Of a stretch of DNA of 64,000 bases, positions 26,625-35,937 are shown piece after piece. Made by a program: the position numbers and the translations under genes. Below the pieces are notes generated by a model. The model saw only the letters and a program-made list of their open reading frames with translations. It ran no database searches and was not told the origin of the DNA. Within the stretch, counting starts at the first letter, position 1. Each line of letters starts with the position of its first letter. Source of the DNA: JABRWC01 sp039961675 (GTDB lineage Bacteria > Planctomycetota > Phycisphaerae > UBA1845 > Fen-1342); NCBI GenBank assembly GCA_039961675.1, contig JABRWC010000085.1, forward strand, positions 1 to 64,000, written 5' to 3'.

Positions 26625-28043
26625 ATGAGTTGTCAACTTCTTGTACTTGAAGCGCTTGCGATTCTGTCGACGGCGCTCCCGCCCGTTTCGTCCCAACCCG
26701 CCCAAGAATCGATCACGCGGCCACCGGCCGCATCGTCCGCCACGGATTATCGGTTCACGCCCGCCGACGAAGCGCTGCTCGACGAAATTGAGCGCGCGTG
26801 TTTCCTGTATTTCTGGAACGAGGTCGGCTCGCCCGCCCCGCTGGCGAAGGACCGGTTTCGAGGCCCGGTCTCCAGCATCGCCGCGGTCGGCTTCCAGCTC
26901 TCGTCGCTGCCGATCGGCGTGGAGCGCCGCTGGATCACGCGCGAGCAGGGCGCCGAGCGGGCGGCGGCCGTGCTTCGCGCGCTCATCGAACGCAGCGACA
27001 ACAAGAAATGGGGCGTGTACCTGCATTACCCCGACCTGAACACGGGAGGCATGAGCCGTGAGGGCTACGAGATTGTGGCCAGCACGGTCGATCACGCACT
27101 GCTCATCGCCGGCGCAATCCCGGCCGCCGAGTACTTCGGCGAGCCGGTGCGCGGCGCGGTGGATCGGCTGATCGCGGAGACGAACTGGCGCGCGTACGCG
27201 GTCGGTCCGCAGGACTTTCTTTCGATGGGCTGGCGGCCCGACGACCCCGACGCGCTCGAAGGTCCGGGCCAGTTCATCGAGTGGCATTGGTACAACGCCA
27301 GCGACGAGGAGCGGTTGATCTACTTCCTCGCGGCCGGCGCTCCGAATCCCGAGTTCGCCGTGCCTCCGCAGCAGTACTACCGCCTCACGCGCCCGATCGA
27401 GCGGCACGACGGAATGCCGCCGTACGTCGTCTCCTGGCCGGGCTCACTGTTCACGTACCTGTTCAGCCACTGCTGGATCGACTACGCGGCGCTCGGCGCC
27501 GACGATCCCGGCGCGTTCGGCATCGACGCTCCGCGCGTGGACTGGTTCGAGAACTCGCGCCGCGCCGTGCTCACGCACTGCCAGCGCTGCATCGAGCAGT
27601 CCGGCCGCTTCAAGACGCTCTCCGCGGAGCGCTGGGGCCTGAGCGCCTGTGCCGCGCGCGACGGGTACATTGTCCCAGAAATTCAGCCCAATCTTCGCGA
27701 TGTGGACGAGTGGTTCGACGGCACGATCGCCCCGTACGCGGCCGGCACGGCGATCATGGTCACGCCGCGTGAGAGCGTCACCGCGCTGCGTGCGTTCCGC
27801 GAACTGAAGGATGCGCGGGGCAGGCCGCTCGTTTGGCGCGATCCAGCCGAGGGCGGCTACGGCCTGGTCGATTCGTTCAACCTCGACCAGGGTTTCGCCA
27901 GCGACGACTACGTCGGCATCGACCACGGGCCGATGCTGGTCGCGATCGAGAACGCCCGCACCGGACTGATTCACAAGCTCTTCATGCGACATGGAGCGGT
28001 ACAGCGTTCGCTCAAGCGCCTCCAACTTTCCGCGGGCAAGTAA
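26625..28043 (+). CDS. GH144-like (glycoamylase-domain) enzyme, probable endo-beta-1,2-glucanase
   Basis: 472 residues, ATG with a GAGG site 4 nt upstream; a signal peptide of about 23 residues (to VSSQ) predicts export. The rest is an (alpha/alpha)6 barrel of the PF10091 glycoamylase/GH144 type: ACFLYFWNE, SSIAAVGFQLSSLPIGVERRWITREQ, FLSMGWRP, YVVSWPGSLFTYLFSHCWIDY, WGLSACAARDGY, PYAAGTAIM, DSFNLDQGF and GIDHGPMLVAIEN. Characterised GH144 members cut linear beta-1,2-glucan to sophoro-oligosaccharides. The downstream GH94 enzyme and shared operators fit that pathway. Some PF10091 proteins are uncharacterised, so the substrate is inferred from family and context. Confidence 0.88.
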   Translation: MSCQLLVLEALAILSTALPPVSSQPAQESITRPPAASSATDYRFTPADEALLDEIERACFLYFWNEVGSPAPLAKDRFRGPVSSIAAVGFQLSSLPIGVERRWITREQGAERAAAVLRALIERSDNKKWGVYLHYPDLNTGGMSREGYEIVASTVDHALLIAGAIPAAEYFGEPVRGAVDRLIAETNWRAYAVGPQDFLSMGWRPDDPDALEGPGQFIEWHWYNASDEERLIYFLAAGAPNPEFAVPPQQYYRLTRPIERHDGMPPYVVSWPGSLFTYLFSHCWIDYAALGADDPGAFGIDAPRVDWFENSRRAVLTHCQRCIEQSGRFKTLSAERWGLSACAARDGYIVPEIQPNLRDVDEWFDGTIAPYAAGTAIMVTPRESVTALRAFRELKDARGRPLVWRDPAEGGYGLVDSFNLDQGFASDDYVGIDHGPMLVAIENARTGLIHKLFMRHGAVQRSLKRLQLSAGK

Positions 28044-28099
28044 CGCACGCTGCGCGCATCCCCGCGCTGTCCTTCGGGCATTTCGCGCCAAGTGGCGAT

Positions 28100-28113
28100 T
28101 CGAAACGTTTTTC
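28100..28113. promoter_or_regulatory. Weaker LacI-type operator upstream of GH94
   Basis: TCGAAACGTTTTTC, 10 of 14 matches to the perfect site, its centre 23 bp (about two helical turns) from it. May allow cooperative binding. Confidence 0.45.
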
Positions 28114-28122
28114 GCTAGAATG

Positions 28123-28136
28123 TGAAAACGTTTTCA
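28123..28136. promoter_or_regulatory. Perfect palindromic LacI-type operator upstream of GH94
   Basis: TGAAAACGTTTTCA, a perfect 14-bp palindrome with the central CG typical of LacI/GalR operators, 55 bp before the GH94 ATG. The related site at 26589-26602 ties it to the divergent lacI-type regulator. Confidence 0.85.
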
Positions 28137-28191
28137 GCGGTCGCAGTGCCGGCCTCGCACGCATGCATTGCGTTACCGGAGTGCTCGCCGT

Positions 28192-30702
28192 ATGACTACT
28201 GCCGTGAGTTCGACGCCAAAGCCGGGGGTCCCCGAGCCTGAATCCAGTACACCGAACCCGTACGGCCGATTCTCCGCCGACGGTCTCGAGTACTGCATCA
28301 CGAATCCGCATACGCCGCGACCCTGGACCAACGTGATCGCCAACCCGCGAGTGGGACTGACGGTCAGCCAGTCCGGCAGCGGCTTCTCGTGGATCGACAA
28401 CTCGCAGCTCGCCGTGATCACGCGCTGGCAACAGGACTTCGCCACCGACTCCTCGGGCAAATTCCTCTACGTCCGCGACGCCGATACTGGCGAGATATGG
28501 TCGCTGGCGCCCGCGCCGACGTGGCCCGCGTACGACCGCTATGAATGCCGCCACGGCCTCGGCTACACCACGTTCACGACCGAGTTCGCGGGCATCCGCG
28601 CCGTATGGACGCTCTTCTGCGACGCCGCCGAGACCATCGAGCTTTGGCACGTCCGCCTCGAGAACGTTTCCGACCGGCCGCGCCGGCTGGAGCTGTGCGC
28701 GTTCCTGGAGTGGAACTGCGGCGTGCAGCCGTCGCCGCGGCGCGAATTCCACAAGCTCTTCATCGAGACCGAGTTCGACATCCAGCGGCGGGCGATCTTG
28801 GCCCGGAATCACATGTGGGAGGTCCCGTCGAGCCGGTTTGGGCATTGGAACAGAGATTTCCCCTACGTCAGCGCGCTGGCCTGCACCGAGCCGGTGCTCG
28901 GCGTGCAGGGGGACAAGGCCGCGTTTCTCGGCCGCGGCGGGGACTTCCGCGCGCCGGCGGCGCTGACACAGGAGCGCTGGCAGCCGCGCTTCGGCCGGCA
29001 TGAGGACCCGATCGCTGCGCTGCGCTGCGCGCTCGAGCTGCGCCGCGGCGAGTCGCGCGCGTTGGGCTTCGCGTTAGCCGTGGCGGAATCTCGCGAGAAC
29101 GTGTACGCCCTGCTGGACCGGTTTCTTCGCGTCGCGCAGATCGAGGAGTCACTCGCCGGCGTCCGGGCGATGTGGCGCAGCTTGCTCGCCGAGCAGCGCA
29201 TCTCCACGCCCGATGGCACGCTGGACTGCCTGCTCAACGACTGGCTCCGCTATCAGGCGATCTCCGCCCGCCTGTGGGGCCGGGCAGGATACTACCAGCA
29301 GAGCGGCGCGTACGGTTTCCGCGACCAGCTTCAGGACTCCCAGGTCTGGCTCACCGTGGACCCGCCGCGCTGCCGCCGGCAGCTCAATCTGCACGCCCGT
29401 CACCAGTTCAAGGACGGCTCGGTTTATCACTGGTGGCACCCGCTCAGCGAGCAGGGCCACATCACGTCGATGAGCGACGACCTGCTGTGGCTCGCGTTCG
29501 TCGCGGCAAGCTACATTAACGAAACCGGCGACTTCTCGGTCCTGGCGGATCGCGCGACGTACCTCGACGACGCCGACGAATACCCGCTCGTGGACCACGT
29601 CCTGCGCGCGTTCGAACGCGTCATCGGCCGAACAAGTCCGCGCGGCCTGCCGTACATCGGCGGCGGGGACTGGAACGACGGTCTCAGCGCGGTTGGGCTT
29701 CAGGAGCGCGGCGAATCGGTCTGGCTGGCGCATTTTCTGGCGGGACTGCTGGGCGACTGGTCCGATATCTTCTCGCACGTCGCGGCCCACGGGAACGGCG
29801 ACGCCACCCCGCGCATCGGCGGAGCGCATGGGCCGACCGCGTGCCTGGGGGCCGAGTTCGCATCTCGCGCGCAAGCGCTCGCAATCCAGTTCGCCGAGCG
29901 CCGCGCGGCGCTCGTTGCGGCGATAAACGAGCACGCTTGGGACGGCGAGTGGTACTATCGCGCCACGAAAGACGACGGCGCCAAGCTCGGGAGCCGAGAG
30001 AACCGCGAGGGGCGCATTTACCTGAACGCGCAGACGTGGGCGGTGCTCAACGACGTCGCCCCGCCGGCGCGCGCCGCGCAGTGCATGGCCGCAGTCAAGC
30101 GGTACCTTGTCAGCGAGGTCGGGGCGCTGCTGCTCACGCCGGCGTACTCAATGCCGGACGAGACGATCGGCTACATCACGCGCTACGCGCCCGGGCTGCG
30201 GGAGAACGGCGGCGTGTACACGCACGCGGCTACGTGGGCCATCGCCGCTGCCGCGAAAATGAAGGACCGGGAACTGGTGGCGCGGCTGCTCGGCGCGATC
30301 AACCCCGCGACCAAGGACGCGGAACGCTACTGGGCGGAGCCGTACGTGCTGCCGGGCAACGTCGACGGCCCCGTGTCGCCGTACTTCGGCCGCGGCGGGT
30401 GGACCTGGTACACCGGCTCGGCTGCGTGGCTGCCGCGCGTGTTCACGCACTGGGTGCTGGGCGTGCGCCCGGAACTGGGCGGGCTGCGGATCGATCCGTG
30501 TCTACCGGCGGGGTGGAGGCAGGCCCGATTGCTGCGCCCCTGGCGGGGTTGCACATACGAGATTCACATCGAGCAGACGGCGCGCGACGCTGGCCGGGAG
30601 CCGTTCGAATTGTTCCTGGACGGCGTGCGGCTGCCCACCAACCTGGTTCCCGTGCCGGCGGCGGTCGGCGAGCGACACGAGATTCGCGTCCGCGCGACGT
30701 AG
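28192..30702 (+). CDS. GH94 glycoside phosphorylase (cellobiose/1,2-beta-oligoglucan phosphorylase family)
   Basis: 836 residues from the ATG at 28192; a start 24 bp upstream is possible. No signal peptide, so it is cytoplasmic. N-terminal GH94 beta-sandwich (ANPRVGLTVSQSGSGFSW, LEWNCGVQPSPRREFHKLF), then the (alpha/alpha)6 catalytic domain with YYQQSGAYGFRDQLQDS, HWWHPLSEQGH, the catalytic Asp in GGGDWNDGL, and a C-terminal jelly roll. GH94 enzymes use phosphate to split a terminal beta-glucosidic bond, releasing alpha-glucose 1-phosphate. The family includes cellobiose, cellodextrin and 1,2-beta-oligoglucan phosphorylases; the GH144 partner favours the last. It is convergent with acpS, 1 bp apart at the stops. 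Confidence 0.93.
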   Translation: MTTAVSSTPKPGVPEPESSTPNPYGRFSADGLEYCITNPHTPRPWTNVIANPRVGLTVSQSGSGFSWIDNSQLAVITRWQQDFATDSSGKFLYVRDADTGEIWSLAPAPTWPAYDRYECRHGLGYTTFTTEFAGIRAVWTLFCDAAETIELWHVRLENVSDRPRRLELCAFLEWNCGVQPSPRREFHKLFIETEFDIQRRAILARNHMWEVPSSRFGHWNRDFPYVSALACTEPVLGVQGDKAAFLGRGGDFRAPAALTQERWQPRFGRHEDPIAALRCALELRRGESRALGFALAVAESRENVYALLDRFLRVAQIEESLAGVRAMWRSLLAEQRISTPDGTLDCLLNDWLRYQAISARLWGRAGYYQQSGAYGFRDQLQDSQVWLTVDPPRCRRQLNLHARHQFKDGSVYHWWHPLSEQGHITSMSDDLLWLAFVAASYINETGDFSVLADRATYLDDADEYPLVDHVLRAFERVIGRTSPRGLPYIGGGDWNDGLSAVGLQERGESVWLAHFLAGLLGDWSDIFSHVAAHGNGDATPRIGGAHGPTACLGAEFASRAQALAIQFAERRAALVAAINEHAWDGEWYYRATKDDGAKLGSRENREGRIYLNAQTWAVLNDVAPPARAAQCMAAVKRYLVSEVGALLLTPAYSMPDETIGYITRYAPGLRENGGVYTHAATWAIAAAAKMKDRELVARLLGAINPATKDAERYWAEPYVLPGNVDGPVSPYFGRGGWTWYTGSAAWLPRVFTHWVLGVRPELGGLRIDPCLPAGWRQARLLRPWRGCTYEIHIEQTARDAGREPFELFLDGVRLPTNLVPVPAAVGERHEIRVRAT

Positions 30703-30703
30703 T

Positions 30704-31105
30704 TCACCGGGCCCCGCCTGTCGTCTCGCCCAGACCCAGCGCTGACGCCATCGCGTAATCGCCGGCGTGCGAGATCGACACCAGCCATTGTCGAATCCCC
30801 AGCGACTCCGCCAGTTCGCGCGTCCGGCCGCGCAGCGTGACGTGCGGGCGGCCCAGTCCGTCCGGCAGCGTCTCGATGTCGGTCCACTCGATGCCGCCGC
30901 GCCAGCCGGTACCCAGCGCCTTCATGACCGCTTCCTTGACCGCGAATCGCCCGGCCAGTCGCAGGACCGGCGTCTTGCTGTCCAGACAATGCGCGCACTC
31001 GGCCGGCGTGAACACCCGCGCCAGCAGCCGCTCGCCGTGCTCCTTCCAGGAGCGTTCGAGCCGCGAGCACAGCATGATGTCCACGCCGTGGGCGATGACG
31101 TTCAT
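30704..31105 (-). CDS. acpS: Holo-[acyl-carrier-protein] synthase
   Basis: 133 residues from the ATG at 31105 (MNVIAHGVDIM). AcpS moves the 4'-phosphopantetheine arm of CoA onto acyl carrier protein. Metal- and CoA-binding motifs are visible: GVDI near the N-terminus, RVFTPAEC, and RFAVKEAVMKALG. The C-terminal ...HVTL...SISHAGDYAMA is typical. Its start lies 2 bp after the stop of the small zinc-ribbon membrane gene, so the two are probably one transcript. Confidence 0.95.
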   Translation of the reverse strand: MNVIAHGVDIMLCSRLERSWKEHGERLLARVFTPAECAHCLDSKTPVLRLAGRFAVKEAVMKALGTGWRGGIEWTDIETLPDGLGRPHVTLRGRTRELAESLGIRQWLVSISHAGDYAMASALGLGETTGGAR

Positions 31106-31107
31106 GG

Positions 31108-31389
31108 TCAAATCCGTTCGCCGCATTCCGGACAGCGCGGTTCGGTAAGCCCGCGGAGAATGTGACCGCAGGCGCGACAGCGCGTCTCATTGTCGCCGCG
31201 GCGGCTGGTCTGGAGCACCACCCACCAGCCGAAGCAGGCGGCAGTGGTCGCCGAGACCGGCAGCGCCACGAGTGCGCCGGGCACGGAGTACAACTGCCAC
31301 GCCCACACGGCCGCGGTGACCCACGATGCACCGGCGATTGCGCCAAGGGCCACCGCAAGTCGGACGCTCCAGCGATGCAGCTCGCGCAT
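31108..31389 (-). CDS. Small membrane protein with C-terminal zinc ribbon
   Basis: 93 residues from the ATG at 31389; the open frame runs further upstream without credible coding. Two transmembrane helices (about 9-30 and 35-57) are followed by a zinc ribbon CRACGHILRGL...RCPECGERI. This CxxCGxxLxGL...CPECG pattern recurs in the unrelated gene at 47449-48066. The short spacing to acpS suggests co-transcription. No function is known; the ribbon may bind protein or nucleic acid at the membrane face. Confidence 0.75.
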   Translation of the reverse strand: MRELHRWSVRLAVALGAIAGASWVTAAVWAWQLYSVPGALVALPVSATTAACFGWWVVLQTSRRGDNETRCRACGHILRGLTEPRCPECGERI

Positions 31390-31544
31390 GCGGTTGCTCC
31401 GGCCCCCCGGCCGAGGTCGGCAGCGAGGATATCGACGCGCATCGCCAAGGCAAAGCGTAGTCGCGGGAACTCGGGAGCGAGGCGTGCGTCCAATCTCGCG
31501 GCCGCGGGGTCCAGCCCGGCGCGGCTTCAACCAGGGAGTCCCCA

Positions 31545-34040
31545 ATGTCCACCGCATCGAGTCCACAGCGTCCGGCACCGGGTCGTCTCGTGGCATGTCT
31601 CGCGGCCTGTCTTGCAGTCGTGCCCGTCGCGAGTGCGAACGCTCCGATCGACCCGGGCGAGCTGCGAATAGTCGGCCCTGAGGGTCAGCCGCCGGCGGCG
31701 TGTCCGCTGCGGCACACCGACGTGCGCGCGAACCTGGCCGGGTTCGTGGGGCGCGTCACCGTCCGACAGGAGTTCCAGAACCCTTACGACCGCAAGATCG
31801 AAGCGGTGTACGTGTTCCCGCTGCCGCAGAACGCCGCCGTTGACGAAATGGTGATGACCGTCGGCGGTCGGCGTGTGCTCGGGCAGGTCAAGCCGCGCGA
31901 CGAGGCCCGACAGGCCTACGAAGCGGCGCGCGACGCCGGGCGTGTCGCGAGCCTGCTGGAGCAGGAGCGTCCAAACGTCTTCACGCAGAGCGTGGCCAAC
32001 ATCGAGCCCGGTGCGACGATCGAGATCGAGATCAGCTATGTCGAGGTCCTGAAGTACGAGGCCGGGCAGTACGAGTGGGTGTTCCCGATGGTCGTTGGTC
32101 CGCGCTACATTCCGGGCGGCGGCAGCGCGCCCATGCCGCTCTCCACGGGCACGCCGACCGCACAGGTTCCCGACGCCGACCGCATCACGCCCCCGGTGGC
32201 GCGGCCCGGCACGCGCAGCGGGCACGATATCAGTCTGCGCGTGAGTCTGGACGGCGGCCGGCGAACCGTCGGCGAACAGCTCATCGCCAACGCGCCGCGC
32301 GATATCCAGTCGGAGCTGCACGAGATCGACGTGCAGCCGGCGCGCTGCCCCGGTTGCCTGATCCTCGACCTGAGAAACCGGGCGGAGATTCCGAACCGCG
32401 ACTTCATCCTCCGCTACCGCCTCGGCGACGACGCCGTCCGCGACGTGCTGCTGACGCACGAGGACGCGCGCGGCCGCTGGTTCGCGCTCGTGCTTCAGCC
32501 GCCCGAGCGCGTGCTGCCGGACGCCGTCGTGCCGCGCGAACTGGTGTTCGTCCTGGACACGTCCGGCTCGATGCGCGGCCAGCCGATCGAGCTTGCGCAG
32601 CGGCTGATGAACGAGATGATCGCCACGATGACGCCGCTCGACACGTTCAACGTGATCACGTTCTCGGGATTCACACGCGTGCTCTGGGATCACCCACAGC
32701 CCGCGACGCCGCAGAACATCGCCGCGGCTCAGCGCGTCGTCTCGTCGCAACAAGGGGGCGGCGGCACGGAGATGATGCGCGCCATCGAAGCGGCGCTATT
32801 GCAGCCGGAGCGCTGCGATCCCGTGGGACAGCCGGCGCCGATCCGCATCGTCTGTTTCATGACGGACGGGTACGTGGGAAACGACCTGGAGATCATCGAT
32901 GCGGTCCGCCGGCACGCGGCGACCACGCGCGTGTTCAGCTTCGGCGTGGGCAACAGCGTCAATCGCTTTCTGCTCGAAGGCATGGCCCAAGCGGGCCGTG
33001 GCGAGGTGGAGTTCGTCACGCTCGGATCGGACGCGGACGGCGCCGTGCGGCGGTTCCGCGATCGCCTTCGCGCCCCGGTGCTGACGGATGTTACGATTGA
33101 TTGGGGTGGCTTGCCGGTCACCGACGTGTACCCGCGGCGAATCCCGGACCTGTTCAGCGCCAAGCCGGTGGTCGTTGTCGGACGGCTGACCGGACCGCCG
33201 GTCGGCGCGGTCACGCTGCGAGGCCGTACGGCGACCGGGCGATTCGAACGTTCGGTGCAGTTTTCCTGTCCGGACACGAAGGATGAGAACTGCGCGCTGG
33301 CGAGCCTTTGGGCGCGTGCCAGCGTCGACGATCTTCTCCACCGCGATCTCGCCGCGCTCCAGCGAAACCAGTTGCCTGAGGACCTGCGGCAGCGCGTGAC
33401 CGACCTCGGCGTGCAGTTCGGCCTGATGACCCCCTTCACCAGCTTCGTCGCTGTCGAGGAACTGGACGTGACGGTCGGCGGCAAGCCGACGAAGGTGCTC
33501 GTGCCGGTGGAGATGCCGCAGGGCGTCAGCTATGAGGGCGTATTCGGCGAGGCGGGCGGGCGCGCCATCGAGCGGTCGAAATCCGACCCAGTGCGTGCGT
33601 TACAGGTGCTCGGCTACGTCGGCGGCACGCCGGCCGCGCCGGCGGAACGGAGCAGGTCCGACGCGGAGCAGCGCCTGGGTTTCATCGGACGCGCCGCCGC
33701 GGAAGCCGACGCGGGCGACGAAGCGCCGACGGCGACGGTGACGACTCCGGCGGACAAGCTGGCGCCGATCCTGCGGAATCTCGCCAAGCGCGTGGAGCTG
33801 GAAGGACGCGACGGCAACCTCGGAATCGATGGCGTCACAGTGGTGGCGGGCCGGGTGGATGTTATTGTCGAGCTACGTGAGATCAACGATGCGACGCGAG
33901 CTGCGCTCAAGAAGCTTGGGTTCGTCGAATCAGGTGCGAGCCGGACGGCGCCGCTGCTGATCGGCTCGATCGATGTGCGCCGGTTGGACGAGTTGGCGGC
34001 GCTGGACGCCGTCGTGCGGATTCGGCCGATCGGCGTGTGA
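31545..34040 (+). CDS. Exported VIT-vWA domain protein
   Basis: 831 residues with a signal peptide (about 14-32). The VIT domain (about 50-175: TDVRANLAGFVGRVTVRQEFQNP, EAVYVFPLPQNAAVDEM) precedes a von Willebrand A domain with the metal-site motif VLDTSGSM (Asp338) and later TDGYVGND. A C-terminal region has low similarity to anything recognised. The architecture is that of inter-alpha-trypsin inhibitor heavy chains; bacterial members are usually surface proteins of unknown ligand. It starts 155 bp from the divergent zinc-ribbon gene. Confidence 0.9.
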   Translation: MSTASSPQRPAPGRLVACLAACLAVVPVASANAPIDPGELRIVGPEGQPPAACPLRHTDVRANLAGFVGRVTVRQEFQNPYDRKIEAVYVFPLPQNAAVDEMVMTVGGRRVLGQVKPRDEARQAYEAARDAGRVASLLEQERPNVFTQSVANIEPGATIEIEISYVEVLKYEAGQYEWVFPMVVGPRYIPGGGSAPMPLSTGTPTAQVPDADRITPPVARPGTRSGHDISLRVSLDGGRRTVGEQLIANAPRDIQSELHEIDVQPARCPGCLILDLRNRAEIPNRDFILRYRLGDDAVRDVLLTHEDARGRWFALVLQPPERVLPDAVVPRELVFVLDTSGSMRGQPIELAQRLMNEMIATMTPLDTFNVITFSGFTRVLWDHPQPATPQNIAAAQRVVSSQQGGGGTEMMRAIEAALLQPERCDPVGQPAPIRIVCFMTDGYVGNDLEIIDAVRRHAATTRVFSFGVGNSVNRFLLEGMAQAGRGEVEFVTLGSDADGAVRRFRDRLRAPVLTDVTIDWGGLPVTDVYPRRIPDLFSAKPVVVVGRLTGPPVGAVTLRGRTATGRFERSVQFSCPDTKDENCALASLWARASVDDLLHRDLAALQRNQLPEDLRQRVTDLGVQFGLMTPFTSFVAVEELDVTVGGKPTKVLVPVEMPQGVSYEGVFGEAGGRAIERSKSDPVRALQVLGYVGGTPAAPAERSRSDAEQRLGFIGRAAAEADAGDEAPTATVTTPADKLAPILRNLAKRVELEGRDGNLGIDGVTVVAGRVDVIVELREINDATRAALKKLGFVESGASRTAPLLIGSIDVRRLDELAALDAVVRIRPIGV

Positions 34041-34490
34041 GCGTGAAGAGTCCGGCGACCGTCGCACGGATCGCCGAACTCGAACCACCGGGGCGCAGTC
34101 GTTCGATCCGAGATCAACGATCGGCCACGAGTCTGGCGTCCGCCGAGTTGAGGCGAAACCCCGGGGCAGAAAGCCCGCCGGCTGTTCTTTTTAACGCTAT
34201 GATTCGCAATGGTTTACGGAATCGGTCGAACGGGGCCGACCGCCAGAGAGCGCCGTTACGCGCCGCACCCGCGCCGGCGGGTCGTTGGGAGCGCCCTTTT
34301 GGCCCTCGGGTCTTTGTCGTTCTCGTTGATCGCCGGCCGCCAGGTTAACGCGCACCGTGCAGGATCGGCGTACACGGCGGGGCGGCCAGGAACGGCGTGG
34401 TGGACGCCAAGCCCGCGCCAGCGCTCGCCGATGAACGCGTTCCGCGCTGCGACGCAAGCTGCAACGGGAACGGTCGCGCGAACGCCTTCG
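34041..34490. other. Convergent intergenic region, no gene seen
   Basis: 450 bp between VIT-vWA and ruvA (convergent). A weak hairpin AGCC-CGCC-GGCT followed by TTCTTTTT at 34173-34192 could be a terminator for the VIT gene. Nothing else is recognisable. Confidence 0.4.
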
Positions 34491-35111
34491 CTACAGGCGC
34501 GTCTTCTCCCGGTACGCCGCGCGGACGATGTCCTCCGGCCGCGACAGCGAGGGGTTCGTCTCCACCGCCGCCGCAACCCAGCGGGAAGCGTCCGCACGGC
34601 GGTCCCCCCACTGCACCAGGATGTCCACCGCGACGCGCTGCGCACTGGACAACTCGCGCACGGGGATCGCCGGCGACTCCGCGGTCAAGAAGCGGTCGAT
34701 CTTTGCGCCCAGCTCGGCGATGAGCTGGGCCGCAGTGCGCTTGCCGATTTCCGGCAGCGCCGCGAGCGCGGCGGCGTTCTCGTCGGCGACGGCCCGGGCA
34801 ATCTGGTGCGCGGGAATGCTCATGGCGCGGAGGGCTTTCCGCGCGCTGATCCCCCGAACCTTCACCAGCGCGGAAAAGAACTCACGGTCGGCGTCGGTCA
34901 GGAACCCGATCAGCCGCGGCACGAAGTTGCCGCCGGTCGGGTTGCCCTCCAGGTATTGCAGCGTGTGGAGCGACACCTCCTGGCCCCGGAGGCCACGCAG
35001 GGTCTCGATTGTCGAGAGCGGAACCCAGACCTCGTAGCACACCGCGCCGACTTCCAGCCGCACGGCGTTCTCGGTGACGTCTTCGATTCGGCCCGTGAGT
35101 CGGCAGATCAT
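34491..35111 (-). CDS. ruvA: Holliday junction branch-migration protein RuvA
   Basis: 206 residues; RuvA tetramers bind Holliday junctions and load the RuvB motor. The N-terminal OB fold is clear (MICRLTGRIEDV, YEVWVPLSTIETL, LHTLQYLE), followed by helix-hairpin-helix motifs (VRGISARKALRAM, LPEIGKRTAAQLIAEL) and the C-terminal domain that contacts RuvB. The start ATG overlaps the stop of ruvC (ATGA, 35108-35111), so the two are translationally coupled. ruvB is not within the window, unlike the frequent ruvCAB order. Confidence 0.96.
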   Translation of the reverse strand: MICRLTGRIEDVTENAVRLEVGAVCYEVWVPLSTIETLRGLRGQEVSLHTLQYLEGNPTGGNFVPRLIGFLTDADREFFSALVKVRGISARKALRAMSIPAHQIARAVADENAAALAALPEIGKRTAAQLIAELGAKIDRFLTAESPAIPVRELSSAQRVAVDILVQWGDRRADASRWVAAAVETNPSLSRPEDIVRAAYREKTRL

Positions 35112-35698
35112 CGTCGGTCCCCCGCCCGGAGCACGCGCCGGCCCCCCGTTGCCGAAGCAGACATGCGCAGGCCGCACAGCGCCAGCGCGATCGCGTCGGC
35201 GACGTCGTGCGGCTCCGGTAAGTTCGGCAGGCCGAGCGTGAGCGCCACGGCGCGCTGAATCTGGGTCTTGCCCGCGTGTCCGCTGCCGGTCAGGAACTTC
35301 TTGACGTGCGTGGCGGCAAGGCTCACGACGCGCAACCGGCGCCGCGCGGCGACGAGCAGGATAACGCCCCGGGCGTGCCCCATCAGGATCGCGGTCCGCG
35401 GGTGGCGGTAGTGGGCGTAGAGTTCCTCGCAACACATCAATGATGGACCGTGAAGCTCGATCAGCCGTTCAAGGCCCTGCTCGAGCTCGACCAGCCGCTG
35501 TTCCACCGGCTGCCGCGCATCGAGCCGGATGATTCCGGCTTCGACGATCGTGCCGGCCGATCTTGCGCCGGGGCGCAGCAGCGCGTAACCGGTGCGCTGC
35601 AAGCCCGGGTCCACGCCGAGCACCGCGTCGCCTGGCGGGCACGCAGAGGGTCGCGACAGCGCTTTGGGGCTGACCACGCGCGGCATGCCGCTCATCAT
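35108..35698 (-). CDS. ruvC: Holliday junction resolvase RuvC
   Basis: 196 residues as drawn; the family usually begins just before the first strand (here VLGVDPGLQRTGYALL), so the first 25 or so residues may be untranslated and a GTG close to that strand is an alternative start. Catalytic acids are present: Asp in GVDPG, Glu in CCEELYAH, and the HDVADA cluster near the end. RuvC cuts Holliday junctions symmetrically. Coupled to ruvA by a 4-bp overlap. Confidence 0.95.
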   Translation of the reverse strand: MMSGMPRVVSPKALSRPSACPPGDAVLGVDPGLQRTGYALLRPGARSAGTIVEAGIIRLDARQPVEQRLVELEQGLERLIELHGPSLMCCEELYAHYRHPRTAILMGHARGVILLVAARRRLRVVSLAATHVKKFLTGSGHAGKTQIQRAVALTLGLPNLPEPHDVADAIALALCGLRMSASATGGRRVLRAGDRR

Positions 35699-35937
35699 GC
35701 GGCTTTTTCGCGGACTGGCAACGGGCCGGGCACACGTGCCCGACCTGGGACTGCTTGTGCGGAGATGGCCCGCTCAGGCTTCGGGCTGATTCGGTCGATT
35801 CCAGGTCGGGGCCTGCGCAGAATGTGAACTGACCGCGACGGCCGGGCCGTCGTATAATTCACCGTGGTCGGGCCAGGACGCGCGGACGTCTCGCGGGCGG
35901 CGCGCGGCCGAGGGCCCACCCGCACAGAGGAATCCCC

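Noticed and set aside
34173..34192. Terminator for the VIT-vWA gene
   Set aside because: Stem is only 4 bp and lies 133 bp past the stop; recorded as a note, not a feature.
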